Assembly: GCA_040216765.1 (NCBI GenBank) | Contig: JAVJON010000007.1 | Coordinates: 434,001-498,000, forward strand | Direction of reading: 5' to 3' | Origin: Marinibaculum sp040216765 | GTDB lineage: Bacteria > Pseudomonadota > Alphaproteobacteria > Ferrovibrionales > Ferrovibrionaceae | Length of the DNA: 64,000 bases | In this document: positions 50,585 through 60,182 of the stretch, in pieces | Position numbering within the stretch: position 1 is the stretch's first letter | How the letters are laid out: every line of letters begins with the position of its first letter | Notes under the pieces: model-generated | Databases searched by the model: none | Told to the model about the DNA's origin: nothing | What the model saw: the letters and a program-made list of their open reading frames with translations, nothing else | Translations under genes and position numbers: made by a program

Positions 50585-50634
50585 CGGCCTTCCCAGGCCG
50601 GCATGGACTTATCCCCAGCGTTCACAGGCTGGGG
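50585..50634 (+). terminator. Two hairpins after cfa
   Basis: CGGCCT-TCCC-AGGCCG (50585-50600) and CCCCAGC-8-GCTGGGG (50613-50634) are both perfect stems in the first 50 bases after the cfa stop. No T-run follows the second. They probably mark the end of the cfa transcript before the dnaB promoter region (a TGCTATGCT extended -10-like word near 50701). Confidence 0.45.
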
Positions 50635-50747
50635 GTGGAAATCATCCACGGAATTTTGGCGGCCCGCGGGACCATCGCCCGGGCGCGGCCGGCCCGACCC
50701 TGCTATGCTTCGCCGCTCCCACAGGCACAGCGCAGACAGTGAGTCGC

Positions 50748-52214
50748 ATGGCGATCCTGAGTTCCGTCGATACGGGCAGCGAGCCCGGCAAGCCACGCAG
50801 CCTGCCCCATAACCTCGAGGCGGAGCAGGAGGTTCTCGGCGCCATCCTGATCGACAACGAACTGGGCGTGGAGTTCCGCCAGTTCCTGTCGGCGGAGGAT
50901 TTCTTCCACCCCGCCCATGCCGGCATATTCGCGGCCGCGGTCACCCTGATCGACCGTGGCCAGCTGGCCGACCCGGTGACCCTGCGCGACTATCTGGCCA
51001 AGGACGAGGCGCTGGTGCAGGTCGGTGGCGCGGGCCCCTACCTGGTCGGCCTGACCCAGGCCCTGTCGTCACGCCAGACAGCGCCGGCCTATGCCAAGGT
51101 GGTCCGTGACCTAGCGTTGCGCCGCCACCTGATCAAGGTGGGCGAGGAGATGGTGCATGCCGCCCAGGATGCCGATGTCGAGGAAGAGGCCGGCAGCCTG
51201 ATCGAGCAGGCCGAGTCGCAGCTGTTCACCCTGGCCGATACCGGCCGTGCCGAACGCGGCCACCGCACCTTTCGCGAAAGCCTGGACATGTCGCTGGCGA
51301 TGGCGGAACAGGCCATGCAGGCCGGCGGCATATCCGGCGTGCCGACCGGATTGCGCGACCTCGACGCCAAGATGGGCGGCCTGCAGCGCTCCGACCTGCT
51401 GATCCTGGCGGGCCGGCCGTCGATGGGAAAGACCGCGCTTGCCACCACCGTGGCCTTCAATGCAGCCCTGGCACACTACCAGTCTGGCGGCAAGAATGGC
51501 GCGCCGGTGCTGTTCTTCAGCCTGGAAATGTCGGCCGAGCAGCTGGCCACCCGGATCCTCGCCGAACAGACCGGCATCGCTTCGGACAAGCTGCGCCGGG
51601 GTGTCATCACCGACGCCGAGTTCCGCGAGAAGCTGGCGCCGCAGGCACAGCTGATCGCCGACGTGCCGTTCTTCATCGACGATACCGGCGCGATCGGCAT
51701 CGGCGCGCTGCGCACGCGCGCCCGCCGGATGAAGCGCCTGAACGATATCGGCCTGATCGTCGTCGACTACCTGCAACTGGTACGGGGCTCGGCGCGGCAT
51801 TCCGAGAATCGGGTGCAGGAGATCTCGGAAATCACCCAGGCGCTCAAGGCCCTGGCCAAAGACCTGAACGTGCCGGTCATGGCGCTGTCGCAGCTCAGCC
51901 GCCAGGTGGAGAATCGCGACGACAAGCGCCCGCAGCTGTCGGACCTTCGCGAATCGGGCGCCATCGAGCAGGACGCCGACGTCGTCATGTTCGTGTTCCG
52001 GGAGGAGTATTACGAGCAGCGCCGCGAGCCGCGCGCCGGCACCCCCGAACATGCAGAGTGGCAGGCCCAGATGGAAGAGATCCACAATATCGCGGAAGTG
52101 ATCATCGGCAAGCAGCGGCACGGCCCGATCGGCAATGTGAAACTGTTCTTCCAGCCCGATTCCACACGGTTCAGCGATTTCGTGCCGGACGACCATCTGC
52201 CGCAGAGCATCTGA
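50748..52214 (+). CDS. dnaB: Replicative DNA helicase DnaB (chromosomal)
   Basis: 488 residues from ATG 50748; GTG 50739, three codons earlier, is possible. Hexameric 5' to 3' helicase of the replication fork. N-terminal domain LPHNLEAEQEVLGAILIDNE, linker, then the RecA-like domain with GRPSMGKTAL (Walker A), LIVVDYLQLVRG (Walker B) and SQLSRQVENRDDKRPQLSDLRESGAIEQDADVV. Compared with the element copy at 7922 it keeps a longer, more typical linker and C-terminus. Confidence 0.96.
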   Translation: MAILSSVDTGSEPGKPRSLPHNLEAEQEVLGAILIDNELGVEFRQFLSAEDFFHPAHAGIFAAAVTLIDRGQLADPVTLRDYLAKDEALVQVGGAGPYLVGLTQALSSRQTAPAYAKVVRDLALRRHLIKVGEEMVHAAQDADVEEEAGSLIEQAESQLFTLADTGRAERGHRTFRESLDMSLAMAEQAMQAGGISGVPTGLRDLDAKMGGLQRSDLLILAGRPSMGKTALATTVAFNAALAHYQSGGKNGAPVLFFSLEMSAEQLATRILAEQTGIASDKLRRGVITDAEFREKLAPQAQLIADVPFFIDDTGAIGIGALRTRARRMKRLNDIGLIVVDYLQLVRGSARHSENRVQEISEITQALKALAKDLNVPVMALSQLSRQVENRDDKRPQLSDLRESGAIEQDADVVMFVFREEYYEQRREPRAGTPEHAEWQAQMEEIHNIAEVIIGKQRHGPIGNVKLFFQPDSTRFSDFVPDDHLPQSI

Positions 52215-52219
52215 CCATC

Positions 52220-53440
52220 GTGTCGCCTGCGGCTGTCCGGACCGGCGCGGCGCAGGGTAGCGCCCTGCCCCTTGGCCGGTTGACCATCGACATCGACGCG
52301 GTCGTCGCGAACTGGCGCCTGCTGGCCGCGCGCAGTGGCAGGGCGGCCTGTGCCGCTGTCATGAAGGCCGATGGCTATGGCCTCGGGGTCCGGCACCTGG
52401 CCCCGGCGCTCGCCGATGCGGGCTGCTCGACCTTCTTCGTCGCCCACCCGGCGGAGGGTGTCGCGATGCGCCGTCACCTGACCCGCCGCCGCGGCCCGGC
52501 CGGCGGCCCCGGCGGCGTCCCGCGGATCTTCATCCTGCATGGGCTGCAGGATGGGGAGGCGCCGCTGTTGGCGGCGAATCGCCTGATCCCAGTCCTGTCG
52601 ACCGAGCGGCAGGTCCGAATCTGGCAGGATGCCGCCCGCGAAGCCGGCACCGCCCTGCCCGCGGCGCTCCAGGTCGACAGCGGGATGAACCGGCTTGGCC
52701 TCGCCCCGGGGGCCTTTCGCCGCCTGGCCCTGGACCCGGACGGGCTGGCCGGGTTGCATGTAGAGCTGCTGCTGACCCACCTGGCCTGCGCGGACCATCC
52801 CGCCGACCCGATGAACGCCGAACAGCGCCGCCGCTTCCGGCAGGCCTGCGACTGCCTGCCCGGGATTCCCGCCAGCATCGCCAATTCCGCAGCGATCTTC
52901 CATGGGCCGGACATGGCGCTCGACCTGGTGCGTCCCGGAATCGCCCTCTACGGAGTCGACCCCATCGAGCGGCCGGCGGCGGAGAATCCGCTGCACCCCG
53001 TGGTCGAATGGCAGAGCCGGATCCTGCAGATCCGTGAAATTGACGCTTCCGAGGCCGTTGGCTACGGTGCGACCTTCCGCGCGGAGCGCCGCACCCGCCT
53101 GGCCACGGTCTCCGTCGGCTATGCGGATGGCTATCTTCGCAGCTTTTCCAACCGGGCCTATGGTGCCATAGACGGTGTGCGCGTTCCGCTCGCCGGCCGG
53201 GTCTCCATGGACCTGCTGACATTCGACATCACCGACCTGCCGCCGGATGCCGTGCGGGAGGGCGACGAACTGGAACTCGCCGGTGCCACCGTCACCGTTG
53301 GAGAGCTGGCATCATGGGGCGGGACAATCGGCTACGAGGTCTTGACCCGGCTTGGCTCACGCCTCGACCGGCGCTACAAGAAAGCCGGGCATCTTGTTGA
53401 AAATGAAGAAGACTTCCATGAACCGGCCTCGATCGGATAG
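52220..53440 (+). CDS. alr: Alanine racemase
   Basis: 406 residues from GTG 52220, five bases after the dnaB stop. A PLP enzyme making D-alanine for peptidoglycan. The PLP Lys is K49 in AAVMKADGYGLG; the catalytic Tyr lies in VGYGATFRAERRTRLATVSVGYADGYLR; GRVSMDLLTFDITDLP is the second signature. There is no strong ribosome site, so translation may be coupled to dnaB. Confidence 0.95.
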   Translation: MSPAAVRTGAAQGSALPLGRLTIDIDAVVANWRLLAARSGRAACAAVMKADGYGLGVRHLAPALADAGCSTFFVAHPAEGVAMRRHLTRRRGPAGGPGGVPRIFILHGLQDGEAPLLAANRLIPVLSTERQVRIWQDAAREAGTALPAALQVDSGMNRLGLAPGAFRRLALDPDGLAGLHVELLLTHLACADHPADPMNAEQRRRFRQACDCLPGIPASIANSAAIFHGPDMALDLVRPGIALYGVDPIERPAAENPLHPVVEWQSRILQIREIDASEAVGYGATFRAERRTRLATVSVGYADGYLRSFSNRAYGAIDGVRVPLAGRVSMDLLTFDITDLPPDAVREGDELELAGATVTVGELASWGGTIGYEVLTRLGSRLDRRYKKAGHLVENEEDFHEPASIG

Positions 53441-53446
53441 TTCCCG

Positions 53447-54220
53447 GTGAATCCCTTCCGCAGCATAGGCCAGGTGGTCCTGGGATTCCTGGGTTCGACC
53501 GGCCGGGTGGCCATGTTCGCCGGCCGCGGCCTGGGCCATGCGGCGATGCCGCCCTTCTATTTCCGCATGCTGTTGCGGCAGATGCTGGTGATCGGCTTCT
53601 ACTCCCTGCCGGTGGTCGGCATGACGGCGCTGTTCACAGGCATGGTCCTGGCGCTGCAGACCTATATCGGCTCGTCGCGCTTCAACGCCGAGAGCGTGGT
53701 CGCGCAGATCGTCGTGGTGGCGATCACCCGGGAACTCGGGCCGGTGCTGGGCGGCCTGATGGTGGCCGGGCGGGTCGCCTCCGCCATGGCGGCAGAAATC
53801 GGCACGATGCGGGTGACCGAGCAGATCGACGCGCTGGTCACCCTGTCCACCAACCCGTTCAAATACCTTGTCGCGCCACGGCTGGTCGCGGGCATCCTGA
53901 TGCTGCCGCCGCTGGTCGCCGTGGCCGACATCATCGGCATCATGGGGGCCTATCTGGTCGGCACCCAGGCGCTGGGCTTCAACCCCGCCAGCTACCTGGA
54001 CAACACCTTCAGCGTGCTGGAATGGGGCGATGTGGTGTCGGGGCTGGTCAAGGCGGCGATCTTCGGCTTCCTGATCGCGCTGATGGGGGCCTATCACGGT
54101 TTCCACTCCGCCGGCGGCGCCCAGGGCGTGGGCAAGGCGACGACCAATGCCGTGGTTTCCGCCGCGGTGTTGATCCTGATTTCCAACTACATCGCAACTG
54201 CCGCCTTCTTCCAGGAATAG
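53447..54220 (+). CDS. mlaE: MlaE-family ABC transporter permease
   Basis: 257 residues from GTG 53447, six bases after alr. Five or so membrane helices and the family motifs TGMVLALQTYIGSSRFNAES, ITRELGPVLGGLMVAGRVASAMAAEIGTMRVTEQIDAL and the coupling loop near NPFKYLVAPRL. Part of the retrograde phospholipid transport complex that keeps the outer membrane asymmetric. The ATPase follows after three bases; no MCE-domain mlaD or mlaC is adjacent. Confidence 0.93.
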   Translation: MNPFRSIGQVVLGFLGSTGRVAMFAGRGLGHAAMPPFYFRMLLRQMLVIGFYSLPVVGMTALFTGMVLALQTYIGSSRFNAESVVAQIVVVAITRELGPVLGGLMVAGRVASAMAAEIGTMRVTEQIDALVTLSTNPFKYLVAPRLVAGILMLPPLVAVADIIGIMGAYLVGTQALGFNPASYLDNTFSVLEWGDVVSGLVKAAIFGFLIALMGAYHGFHSAGGAQGVGKATTNAVVSAAVLILISNYIATAAFFQE

Positions 54221-54223
54221 GCC

Positions 54224-55039
54224 GTGACCGACAGGACAGACAACGGCACCTCCAACAGGCCCGGCGGCAGCCCCGCCAAGATCGAGCTGTCGGGGCTGCG
54301 CAAGCAGTTCGGCCGCAAGGTGGTCCTCGACGAGGTCGATCTGGCGGTGCCGCGCGGCCAGTCCCTGGTGGTCATCGGCGGGTCCGGTACGGGCAAGTCG
54401 GTGCTGCTGAAATGCATCCTCGGCCTGCTCCGGCCGGAGCGCGGCTCGATTCGCATCGACGGGCGGGAGACCGTCGGCCTGGGCGGCCGGGACCGCGAGG
54501 AGGAGCTGCGCAAGTTCGGCATGCTGTTCCAGAATGCCGCGCTGTTCGACAGCCTGTCGGTCTGGGAGAATGTCGCCTTCGGCCTGATCCAGGGCCTGCG
54601 CATGGCGCGGCCGCAGGCAAAGGAGGTGGCGATCGAGAAGCTCGCCGATGTCGGGCTGGAGCCGGAAGTCGCCGAACTGCTGCCCGCCGAACGGTCCGGC
54701 GGCATGCGCAAGCGGGTCGGCCTGGCGCGCGCGATCGCCGCCGCGCCGGAGATCATCTTTTTCGACGAGCCCACCACCGGCCTGGACCCGATCATGGGCG
54801 ATGTGATCAACGGCCTGATCGTCGACTGTTCGCGCCGCCTGGGGGCCACCACCCTCAGCATCACCCACGACATGGCCAGCGTGCGCCGGATCGCCGACCG
54901 GGTGGCGATGCTGCACCGGGGCCGGATCATCTGGGAAGGCCCGGTGTCGGAGATCGACGAATCCGGCAATCCTTACGTCGACCAGTTCATTCACGGCCGT
55001 GCCGAAGGCCCGATCCAGATGGATGTACGGAAGCCCTGA
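54224..55039 (+). CDS. mlaF: MlaF-family ABC transporter ATPase
   Basis: 271 residues from GTG 54224. Walker A GGSGTGKSVLLK, Q-loop LFQNAALFDSLSV, an ABC signature of the unusual RSGGMRKRVGLARAI form typical of MlaF, Walker B EIIFFDEPTTGLDPI and the switch His in SITHDMASV. It powers the MlaE permease encoded just before it. The C-terminal 20 residues (YVDQFIHGRAEGPIQM) match the MlaF C-terminal extension that stabilises the complex. Confidence 0.94.
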   Translation: MTDRTDNGTSNRPGGSPAKIELSGLRKQFGRKVVLDEVDLAVPRGQSLVVIGGSGTGKSVLLKCILGLLRPERGSIRIDGRETVGLGGRDREEELRKFGMLFQNAALFDSLSVWENVAFGLIQGLRMARPQAKEVAIEKLADVGLEPEVAELLPAERSGGMRKRVGLARAIAAAPEIIFFDEPTTGLDPIMGDVINGLIVDCSRRLGATTLSITHDMASVRRIADRVAMLHRGRIIWEGPVSEIDESGNPYVDQFIHGRAEGPIQMDVRKP

Positions 55040-55083
55040 CGCGGTCGGCAGCGACGCGTCGCGCAGGAAAGGCAGGAACAGGG

Positions 55084-56484
55084 ATGGCACGCAGGGAACG
55101 GCAGTTCGTCTGCCAGGAATGCGGCGCCATCTATCGCAAATGGCAGGGCCGCTGCGACGCCTGCGACGCCTGGAACTGCATCGTGGAGGAGGCCGGCCTG
55201 GAGCGCCGGCCCGGCGGCCCGGACATCGCCGGCGGCCGCGCCCTGCCCTTCGCCAGCCTGCGTGGCGGTGAAGCGCCGGTTGCGCGGGTCGCCACCGGCA
55301 TGCCGGAGCTGGACCGTGTCCTGGGCGGCGGCATCGTGCACGGCTCGGCCATCCTGATCGGCGGCGATCCCGGCATCGGCAAGTCCACCCTGCTGCTGCA
55401 GGTCATGGCGGCGCTCGCCTCCGCCGGGCATCCCTGCACCTACATCTCGGGCGAGGAAGCGGTGGCGCAGATCCGGTTGCGCGGGCATCGCCTGGGCCTG
55501 TCGGATTCGCCCCTGCGCCTGGCCGCGGCGAACAGCCTGCGCGACATCCTGACCAGCCTGGCGCAGGAAACCGGCGAGCGCCAGGCGGCGGCCGGCGGCA
55601 TTCCGGAGATCGTCGTGGTGGATTCCATCCAGACCGTCTATGCCGACGGCATCGAGGCCGCCGCCGGCACGGTGTCGCAGGTCCGCGCATGTGCCCATGA
55701 GCTGGTGCGGCACGCCAAGTCCAGCGGCGCCGCCGTCTGGCTGGTCGGCCATGTCACCAAGGAAGGCCAGCTGGCGGGGCCGCGCGTGGTGGAGCATATG
55801 GTGGATACGGTGCTCTATTTCGAAGGCGATCGCGGGCATCAGTTCCGGATCCTCCGGGCCGTGAAGAACCGCTTCGGCGCAACCGACGAGATCGCCGTCT
55901 TCGAGATGGGCGATCGCGGCCTGGCGGAGGTCGCCAATCCCTCCTCCCTGTTCCTGGCGGATCGCGATTCCCCGGTCAGCGGCGCCTGCGTCTTTGCCGG
56001 GATCGAGGGCACCCGCCCGCTGCTGATGGAGCTGCAGGCCCTGGTCGCGGAAAGCCCGCTGGGCACGCCAAGGCGGGCCGTTGTCGGCTGGGACGGCGCC
56101 CGGCTGGCCATGATCCTGGCGGTGCTGGAGACCCGCTGCGGCGTGCGCTTCGGCGCCTCGGACATCTACCTGAACGTGGCGGGGGGCCTGCGGGTGCGTG
56201 AGCCCGCCGCCGACCTGGCGGCCGCGGCGGCCCTGCTGTCCGCCCTGACGGACCAGCCGTTGCCGCAGAAGATGGTGGCCTTCGGCGAGGTCAGCCTGGC
56301 CGGCGAGATCCGCCCGGTCAGCCAGATGGAGGCCCGCATGAAGGAGGCCGCGAAACTGGGTTTCACCGAGGCCCTGGTGCCGGCCGGTGCCGCCGACACG
56401 CGGTCGGCCGGCGCGGGGCTGCGCCTGCGCGAGGCCCGACACCTGCGCGACATCGTGCCGATGTTCGCCGCCGAAGCCGCCTGA
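55084..56484 (+). CDS. radA: DNA repair protein RadA
   Basis: 466 residues from ATG 55084. Zinc finger Cys at 10, 13, 24 and 27; RecA-like core with Walker A GGDPGIGKST and VVDSIQTV; the RadA-specific KNRFG motif (VKNRFGATDEIAVFEM); and a C-terminal Lon-like domain (ASDIYLNVAGGLRV, then MVAFGEVSLAGEIRPV). It aids branch migration and processing of recombination intermediates. It lies 44 bases after mlaF. Confidence 0.96.
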   Translation: MARRERQFVCQECGAIYRKWQGRCDACDAWNCIVEEAGLERRPGGPDIAGGRALPFASLRGGEAPVARVATGMPELDRVLGGGIVHGSAILIGGDPGIGKSTLLLQVMAALASAGHPCTYISGEEAVAQIRLRGHRLGLSDSPLRLAAANSLRDILTSLAQETGERQAAAGGIPEIVVVDSIQTVYADGIEAAAGTVSQVRACAHELVRHAKSSGAAVWLVGHVTKEGQLAGPRVVEHMVDTVLYFEGDRGHQFRILRAVKNRFGATDEIAVFEMGDRGLAEVANPSSLFLADRDSPVSGACVFAGIEGTRPLLMELQALVAESPLGTPRRAVVGWDGARLAMILAVLETRCGVRFGASDIYLNVAGGLRVREPAADLAAAAALLSALTDQPLPQKMVAFGEVSLAGEIRPVSQMEARMKEAAKLGFTEALVPAGAADTRSAGAGLRLREARHLRDIVPMFAAEAA

Positions 56485-56500
56485 GCCCCGGGACCTGCCC

Positions 56501-57253
56501 ATGGAAAACCTGCCCATCAGTCCCGTCGATCTCGGCGTCCTGATCCTGCTGCTGATTTCCGGCCTGCTCGCCTTCTCCCGCGGTTTCGTGCACGAAGCGC
56601 TGTCGGTGGCCGGCTGGGTGGGCGCGGCCCTTGCCGTGCTCTTCCTGCTCCCCTATGTGTCGCCCTATCTGAGGGAGAACATTTCGAACATCTGGCTGGC
56701 GGATGGCATCGGCGCGGCAGTGATCTTCATTGTCGCCCTCATGCTGTTTTCCCTGATCGCGCATCGCATCGCATCGGTGGTGCAGGACAGCGCCCTGGGA
56801 CCGGTCGACAGGACCCTGGGCTTCGTCTTCGGGCTGGTGCGCGGTGCGGCGATCGTCTGCGTCACCTACCTGATCTATGCCTGGATGGTGCCCCCGGCGG
56901 AGTTTCCGTCCTGGCTGCGCGAGGCGCGCGCCCTGCCGCTGGCCCAGGCGGGGGGTGCCGTGCTGCTGGACCTGGTGCCCGGCGCGCGCGACGCGGCGCC
57001 GCACCTGCGCGACCCGGAGCTGCGGATCGGCATCGACGACCTGCTGCCCAGGCGCGACACGGGATCGCCGGCACCGGAATCGGAGCGCCAGCCCGACGGC
57101 GCGGCACCGCCCGTGGACCGGACAGCGCCAGATGCGGGGCCGGATGCGGGCGCACAGGATCCGGCGGGATACGACCGGCGCAGCCGGCAGCAATTGGAGA
57201 ACCTGATCGATTCGCAGGGCGCCAGGCCGTCCGGCGGTTCGACACAGGACTAG
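56501..57253 (+). CDS. cvpA: CvpA family membrane protein
   Basis: 250 residues. Four membrane helices at about 10-25, 30-52, 65-90 and 105-125, with the family stretch LLISGLLAFSRGFVHEALSV; residues about 165-250 are a charged, Pro/Asp-rich tail longer than usual. CvpA proteins are encoded before purF across proteobacteria and are linked to envelope homeostasis. The start is 16 bases after radA. Confidence 0.9.
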   Translation: MENLPISPVDLGVLILLLISGLLAFSRGFVHEALSVAGWVGAALAVLFLLPYVSPYLRENISNIWLADGIGAAVIFIVALMLFSLIAHRIASVVQDSALGPVDRTLGFVFGLVRGAAIVCVTYLIYAWMVPPAEFPSWLREARALPLAQAGGAVLLDLVPGARDAAPHLRDPELRIGIDDLLPRRDTGSPAPESERQPDGAAPPVDRTAPDAGPDAGAQDPAGYDRRSRQQLENLIDSQGARPSGGSTQD

Positions 57254-57255
57254 CC

Positions 57256-57284
57256 GGCGGGGAATCCGGACGGGTTCCCGCGCC
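57256..57284 (+). terminator. GC-rich hairpin between cvpA and purF
   Basis: Arms GGCGGGGAA and TTCCCGCGCC pair with one bulged base around TCCGGACGGG, right after the cvpA stop. No T-run. It may reduce readthrough into purF. Confidence 0.4.
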
Positions 57285-57356
57285 GCGGCAGTGCCCGGAA
57301 CGCAGCGCCCGCACCACGGGGCCTGGAACCTTGAGGCTGGAGGCAGAGCTAAGCAG

Positions 57357-58874
57357 ATGAGCGAGCCCGACATGCAGGCGTCCGACCTGACATCCCTGCC
57401 CTGGGACGGCGGCGACGACGACGACAAGCTGCACGAGGAATGCGGTGTCTTCGGCATCTTCGGTGCCGTGGATGCCGCGGCCCATACCGCCCTGGGGCTG
57501 CATGCCCTGCAGCATCGCGGACAGGAGGCGGCCGGCGTGGTGGCCTGCGACGGCGGCCGCTTCAACATGCACCGCGCGATGGGGCAAGTCGGCGCGAACT
57601 TCTCCACGCCGGACGTCATCCAGCGCCTGCGGGGTTCCTCTGCGATCGGCCACAACCGCTATTCCACCAGCGGCGAGACCATGCTCCGCAACGTGCAGCC
57701 GCTGTTCGCCGACCTGGTGTTCGGCGGCATCGCGCTGGCCCATAACGGCAACCTGACCAATGCCCTGGCGCTGCGCCAGGAACTGGTGAAGCACGGCGCG
57801 ATCTTCCAGTCGACCATGGATACCGAGGTGGTGGTCCACCTGATCGCCACCAGCAAGCGGCAGACCCTGGTGGAGCGGCTGATCGACGGGCTGACCAAGG
57901 TCCAGGGCGCCTATGCCTTCGTCGCGCTGACCGAGGATGCGCTGATCGGCGCCCGCGACCCCCATGGCGTGCGGCCGCTGTGCATCGGCCGCCTCTGGGG
58001 CGCCTCGGGCGAGGCGACGATCCTGGCATCGGAGACCTGCGCCCTGGACATCATCGGCGCGGAATATGTCCGCGACGTCGAGCCCGGCGAGGTCGTCGTG
58101 ATCACCGAGGCCGGAATCTCCAGCATCAAGCCGTTCCAGCCGGTCTCCAACCGGTTCTGCATCTTCGAGTATATCTATTTCGCCCGCCCGGATTCCTGGG
58201 TGGCCAGCAAGAGCGTCTACGCGGTGCGCAAGAGCATCGGCGCGGAACTTGCCCGGGAAAGCGGGGTGGATGCCGACCTGATCGTCCCGGTGCCGGATTC
58301 CGGCGTTCCCGCGGCCCTGGGCTATGCCGAACAGGCCGGCATCCCCTTCGAGCTGGGCATCATCCGCAACCACTACGTGGGCCGCACCTTCATCGAGCCG
58401 ACCGACCAGATCCGCCATCTGGGCGTCAAGCTCAAGCACAACGCCAATGCCGGCATCCTTGCCGGCAAGCGGGTCGTGCTGGTCGACGATTCCATCGTGC
58501 GCGGCACCACCTCCATGAAGATCGTGGAGATGGTACGCGAGGCCGGCGCGGCGGAGGTGCATATGCGCATCGCCTCCCCGCCCACCACCCATTCCTGCTT
58601 CTACGGGGTGGATACGCCGGAGCGGTCGAAGCTGCTGGCGGCGCGCCACAATGTCGAGGATATGTGCCGGCTGATCCGCGCCGACAGCCTGGCCTTCGTG
58701 TCGATCAACGGGCTCTACCGCGCGATGGGCAATGTCGAGCGCGACCCGGCCAAACCCGCCTATTGCGATGCCTGTTTCACCGGCGACTATCCGGTGGCGC
58801 TGACCGACTACGAGGCCGGGGACAAGACCGGGCCGGTGCGCTCGATCTCCCGCCTGGCAGCCGATCGCGGCTAG
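57357..58874 (+). CDS. purF: Amidophosphoribosyltransferase
   Basis: 505 residues from ATG 57357. First committed step of purine synthesis, PRPP plus glutamine to phosphoribosylamine. The propeptide of about 28 residues is cut before Cys29 (LHEECGVFGIFG), the glutaminase nucleophile. GHNRYSTSGE and HNGNLTN belong to the glutaminase site; VVLVDDSIVRGTTS is the PRPP loop. Cys pairs near the end (YCDACF) and CFYGVD fit Fe-S-containing PurF types. Confidence 0.96.
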   Translation: MSEPDMQASDLTSLPWDGGDDDDKLHEECGVFGIFGAVDAAAHTALGLHALQHRGQEAAGVVACDGGRFNMHRAMGQVGANFSTPDVIQRLRGSSAIGHNRYSTSGETMLRNVQPLFADLVFGGIALAHNGNLTNALALRQELVKHGAIFQSTMDTEVVVHLIATSKRQTLVERLIDGLTKVQGAYAFVALTEDALIGARDPHGVRPLCIGRLWGASGEATILASETCALDIIGAEYVRDVEPGEVVVITEAGISSIKPFQPVSNRFCIFEYIYFARPDSWVASKSVYAVRKSIGAELARESGVDADLIVPVPDSGVPAALGYAEQAGIPFELGIIRNHYVGRTFIEPTDQIRHLGVKLKHNANAGILAGKRVVLVDDSIVRGTTSMKIVEMVREAGAAEVHMRIASPPTTHSCFYGVDTPERSKLLAARHNVEDMCRLIRADSLAFVSINGLYRAMGNVERDPAKPAYCDACFTGDYPVALTDYEAGDKTGPVRSISRLAADRG

Positions 58875-58901
58875 GCTCGGCGCGGCCCGAGGCTCCACGT
58901 C

Positions 58902-59375
58902 ATGGCCATCCTGCGGGATCTCTGGAACGGCGCCTTCGCGGTCGGCGGCGCCGGTGGGGTCAGCCAGGGCCCGGCCTTCCTGCAGCAGTACATGCAGCGG
59001 CTGGGCGGCACCATCGACGGGATGAAGCGCGCGGCAGAGAGCCTGGAGCAGGTGCCCGCGCAGCTGCAGCTGCAGATCCAGACCCTGCAGGCCCATGAGG
59101 CGGCGCTGCTGGCCGCCAGCCCCCTGACGCGGCCATATGTCTTCCTGAAGACGGTGGACCAGCGGGTGCTGGACGGTACAGTGGCGACGTTCGAACCGGC
59201 CCTGCCGCTGACCACCGAGGCCCTGGTCTATGCCGTGATCGGCATGTTCCTGGCGGTCCTGCTGGGCGGTGTCCTGGCCTGGCTCATTGCCTTCCCCTTC
59301 CGGCGGTCCGTCGGCCGCCCGCGTCGGCGGCAGGACCCACGGCCGCATCCCGGCGGAGTTCCCGATGACCGATGA
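58902..59375 (+). CDS. DUF2937 family membrane protein
   Basis: 157 residues. It opens with the family's MAILRDLWNGAFAVGGAGG-like segment, then a coiled region (QYMQRLGGTIDGMKRAAESL) and TRPYVFLKTVDQRVLDGT, then one membrane helix at about 108-132 and a basic, Pro/Arg-rich C-terminus. Function unknown. It sits between purF and the SDR; its end overlaps the SDR start by 11 bases. Confidence 0.78.
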   Translation: MAILRDLWNGAFAVGGAGGVSQGPAFLQQYMQRLGGTIDGMKRAAESLEQVPAQLQLQIQTLQAHEAALLAASPLTRPYVFLKTVDQRVLDGTVATFEPALPLTTEALVYAVIGMFLAVLLGGVLAWLIAFPFRRSVGRPRRRQDPRPHPGGVPDDR

Positions 59376-60117
59376 CAGCCAACCCGGCCGCTTCGCCGGC
59401 AAGATCGCCCTGGTGACCGGCGCAAGCCGCGGCCTGGGCCGCGCCACGGCGCTGCGCCTCGCCGCCGGTGGCGCCCATGTGATCGCCGTGGCCCGCACCG
59501 TCGGGGGCCTGGAGGAACTGGACGACGAGATCCAGGCAGCGGGCGGAAGCGCCACCCTGGTGCCGCTCGACTTCACCGCGCCCGCCGGTATCGACGGCCT
59601 CGCCGCCCCCCTGGCGGAGCGCTGGGGGCGGCTCGACATCCTGGTCGGCAATGCCGCCATCCTGGGGCGGCTGACACCGACGCAGCAGATTCCGCCCGAC
59701 CTGTTCCAGAAGGCGATGGACGTGAACGTCACCGCCAACTGGCGGCTGATCCGCGCGCTGGACCCGCTGCTGCGCGCCGCGCCGCAGGGCCGCGCCGTGT
59801 TCGTCACCTCCGGCGCCACCCGCAGCCTGCCGGCCTACTGGGCCACCTATACCGCCAGCAAGGCCGCCCTGGAGGCGCTGGTCCTGACCTATGCGCAGGA
59901 GGTCGAGAAGACCAACCTGCGGGTCAACCTGTTCAACCCCGGCCCGATGCGCACCGGAATGCGCGCGCTCGCTTTTCCCGGCGAGGACCCGAAGCGGGTG
60001 CCGCCGCCGGAGAGCCTCGCCGAAGGCCTGGTGTCGCTGCTGACGGACGAATGCCGCCTGCATGGCGCCTGGGTGGCCGGCGACCAGGAGGTCCCGGCAG
60101 CCGCGGCACGGCACTGA
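59365..60117 (+). CDS. SDR-family oxidoreductase
   Basis: 250 residues from ATG 59365. Classical short-chain dehydrogenase: cofactor loop GASRGLGRA, GNAAIL in place of NNAG, catalytic Ser in TSGATRSL, Tyr and Lys in YTASKAALEAL. The Arg after the Gly-rich loop and at RTVGG favours NADPH. Substrate unknown. It resembles the YciK-type SDRs often found near DUF2937 and purF in alphaproteobacteria. Convergent with der. Confidence 0.88.
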   Translation: MTDDSQPGRFAGKIALVTGASRGLGRATALRLAAGGAHVIAVARTVGGLEELDDEIQAAGGSATLVPLDFTAPAGIDGLAAPLAERWGRLDILVGNAAILGRLTPTQQIPPDLFQKAMDVNVTANWRLIRALDPLLRAAPQGRAVFVTSGATRSLPAYWATYTASKAALEALVLTYAQEVEKTNLRVNLFNPGPMRTGMRALAFPGEDPKRVPPPESLAEGLVSLLTDECRLHGAWVAGDQEVPAAAARH

Positions 60118-60182
60118 GGCACTGCGCGGCCGGCCCTCGCGGGCCTCGCGGATGCCGCGGAGCTGCTGCCATGCGGCCCCGT

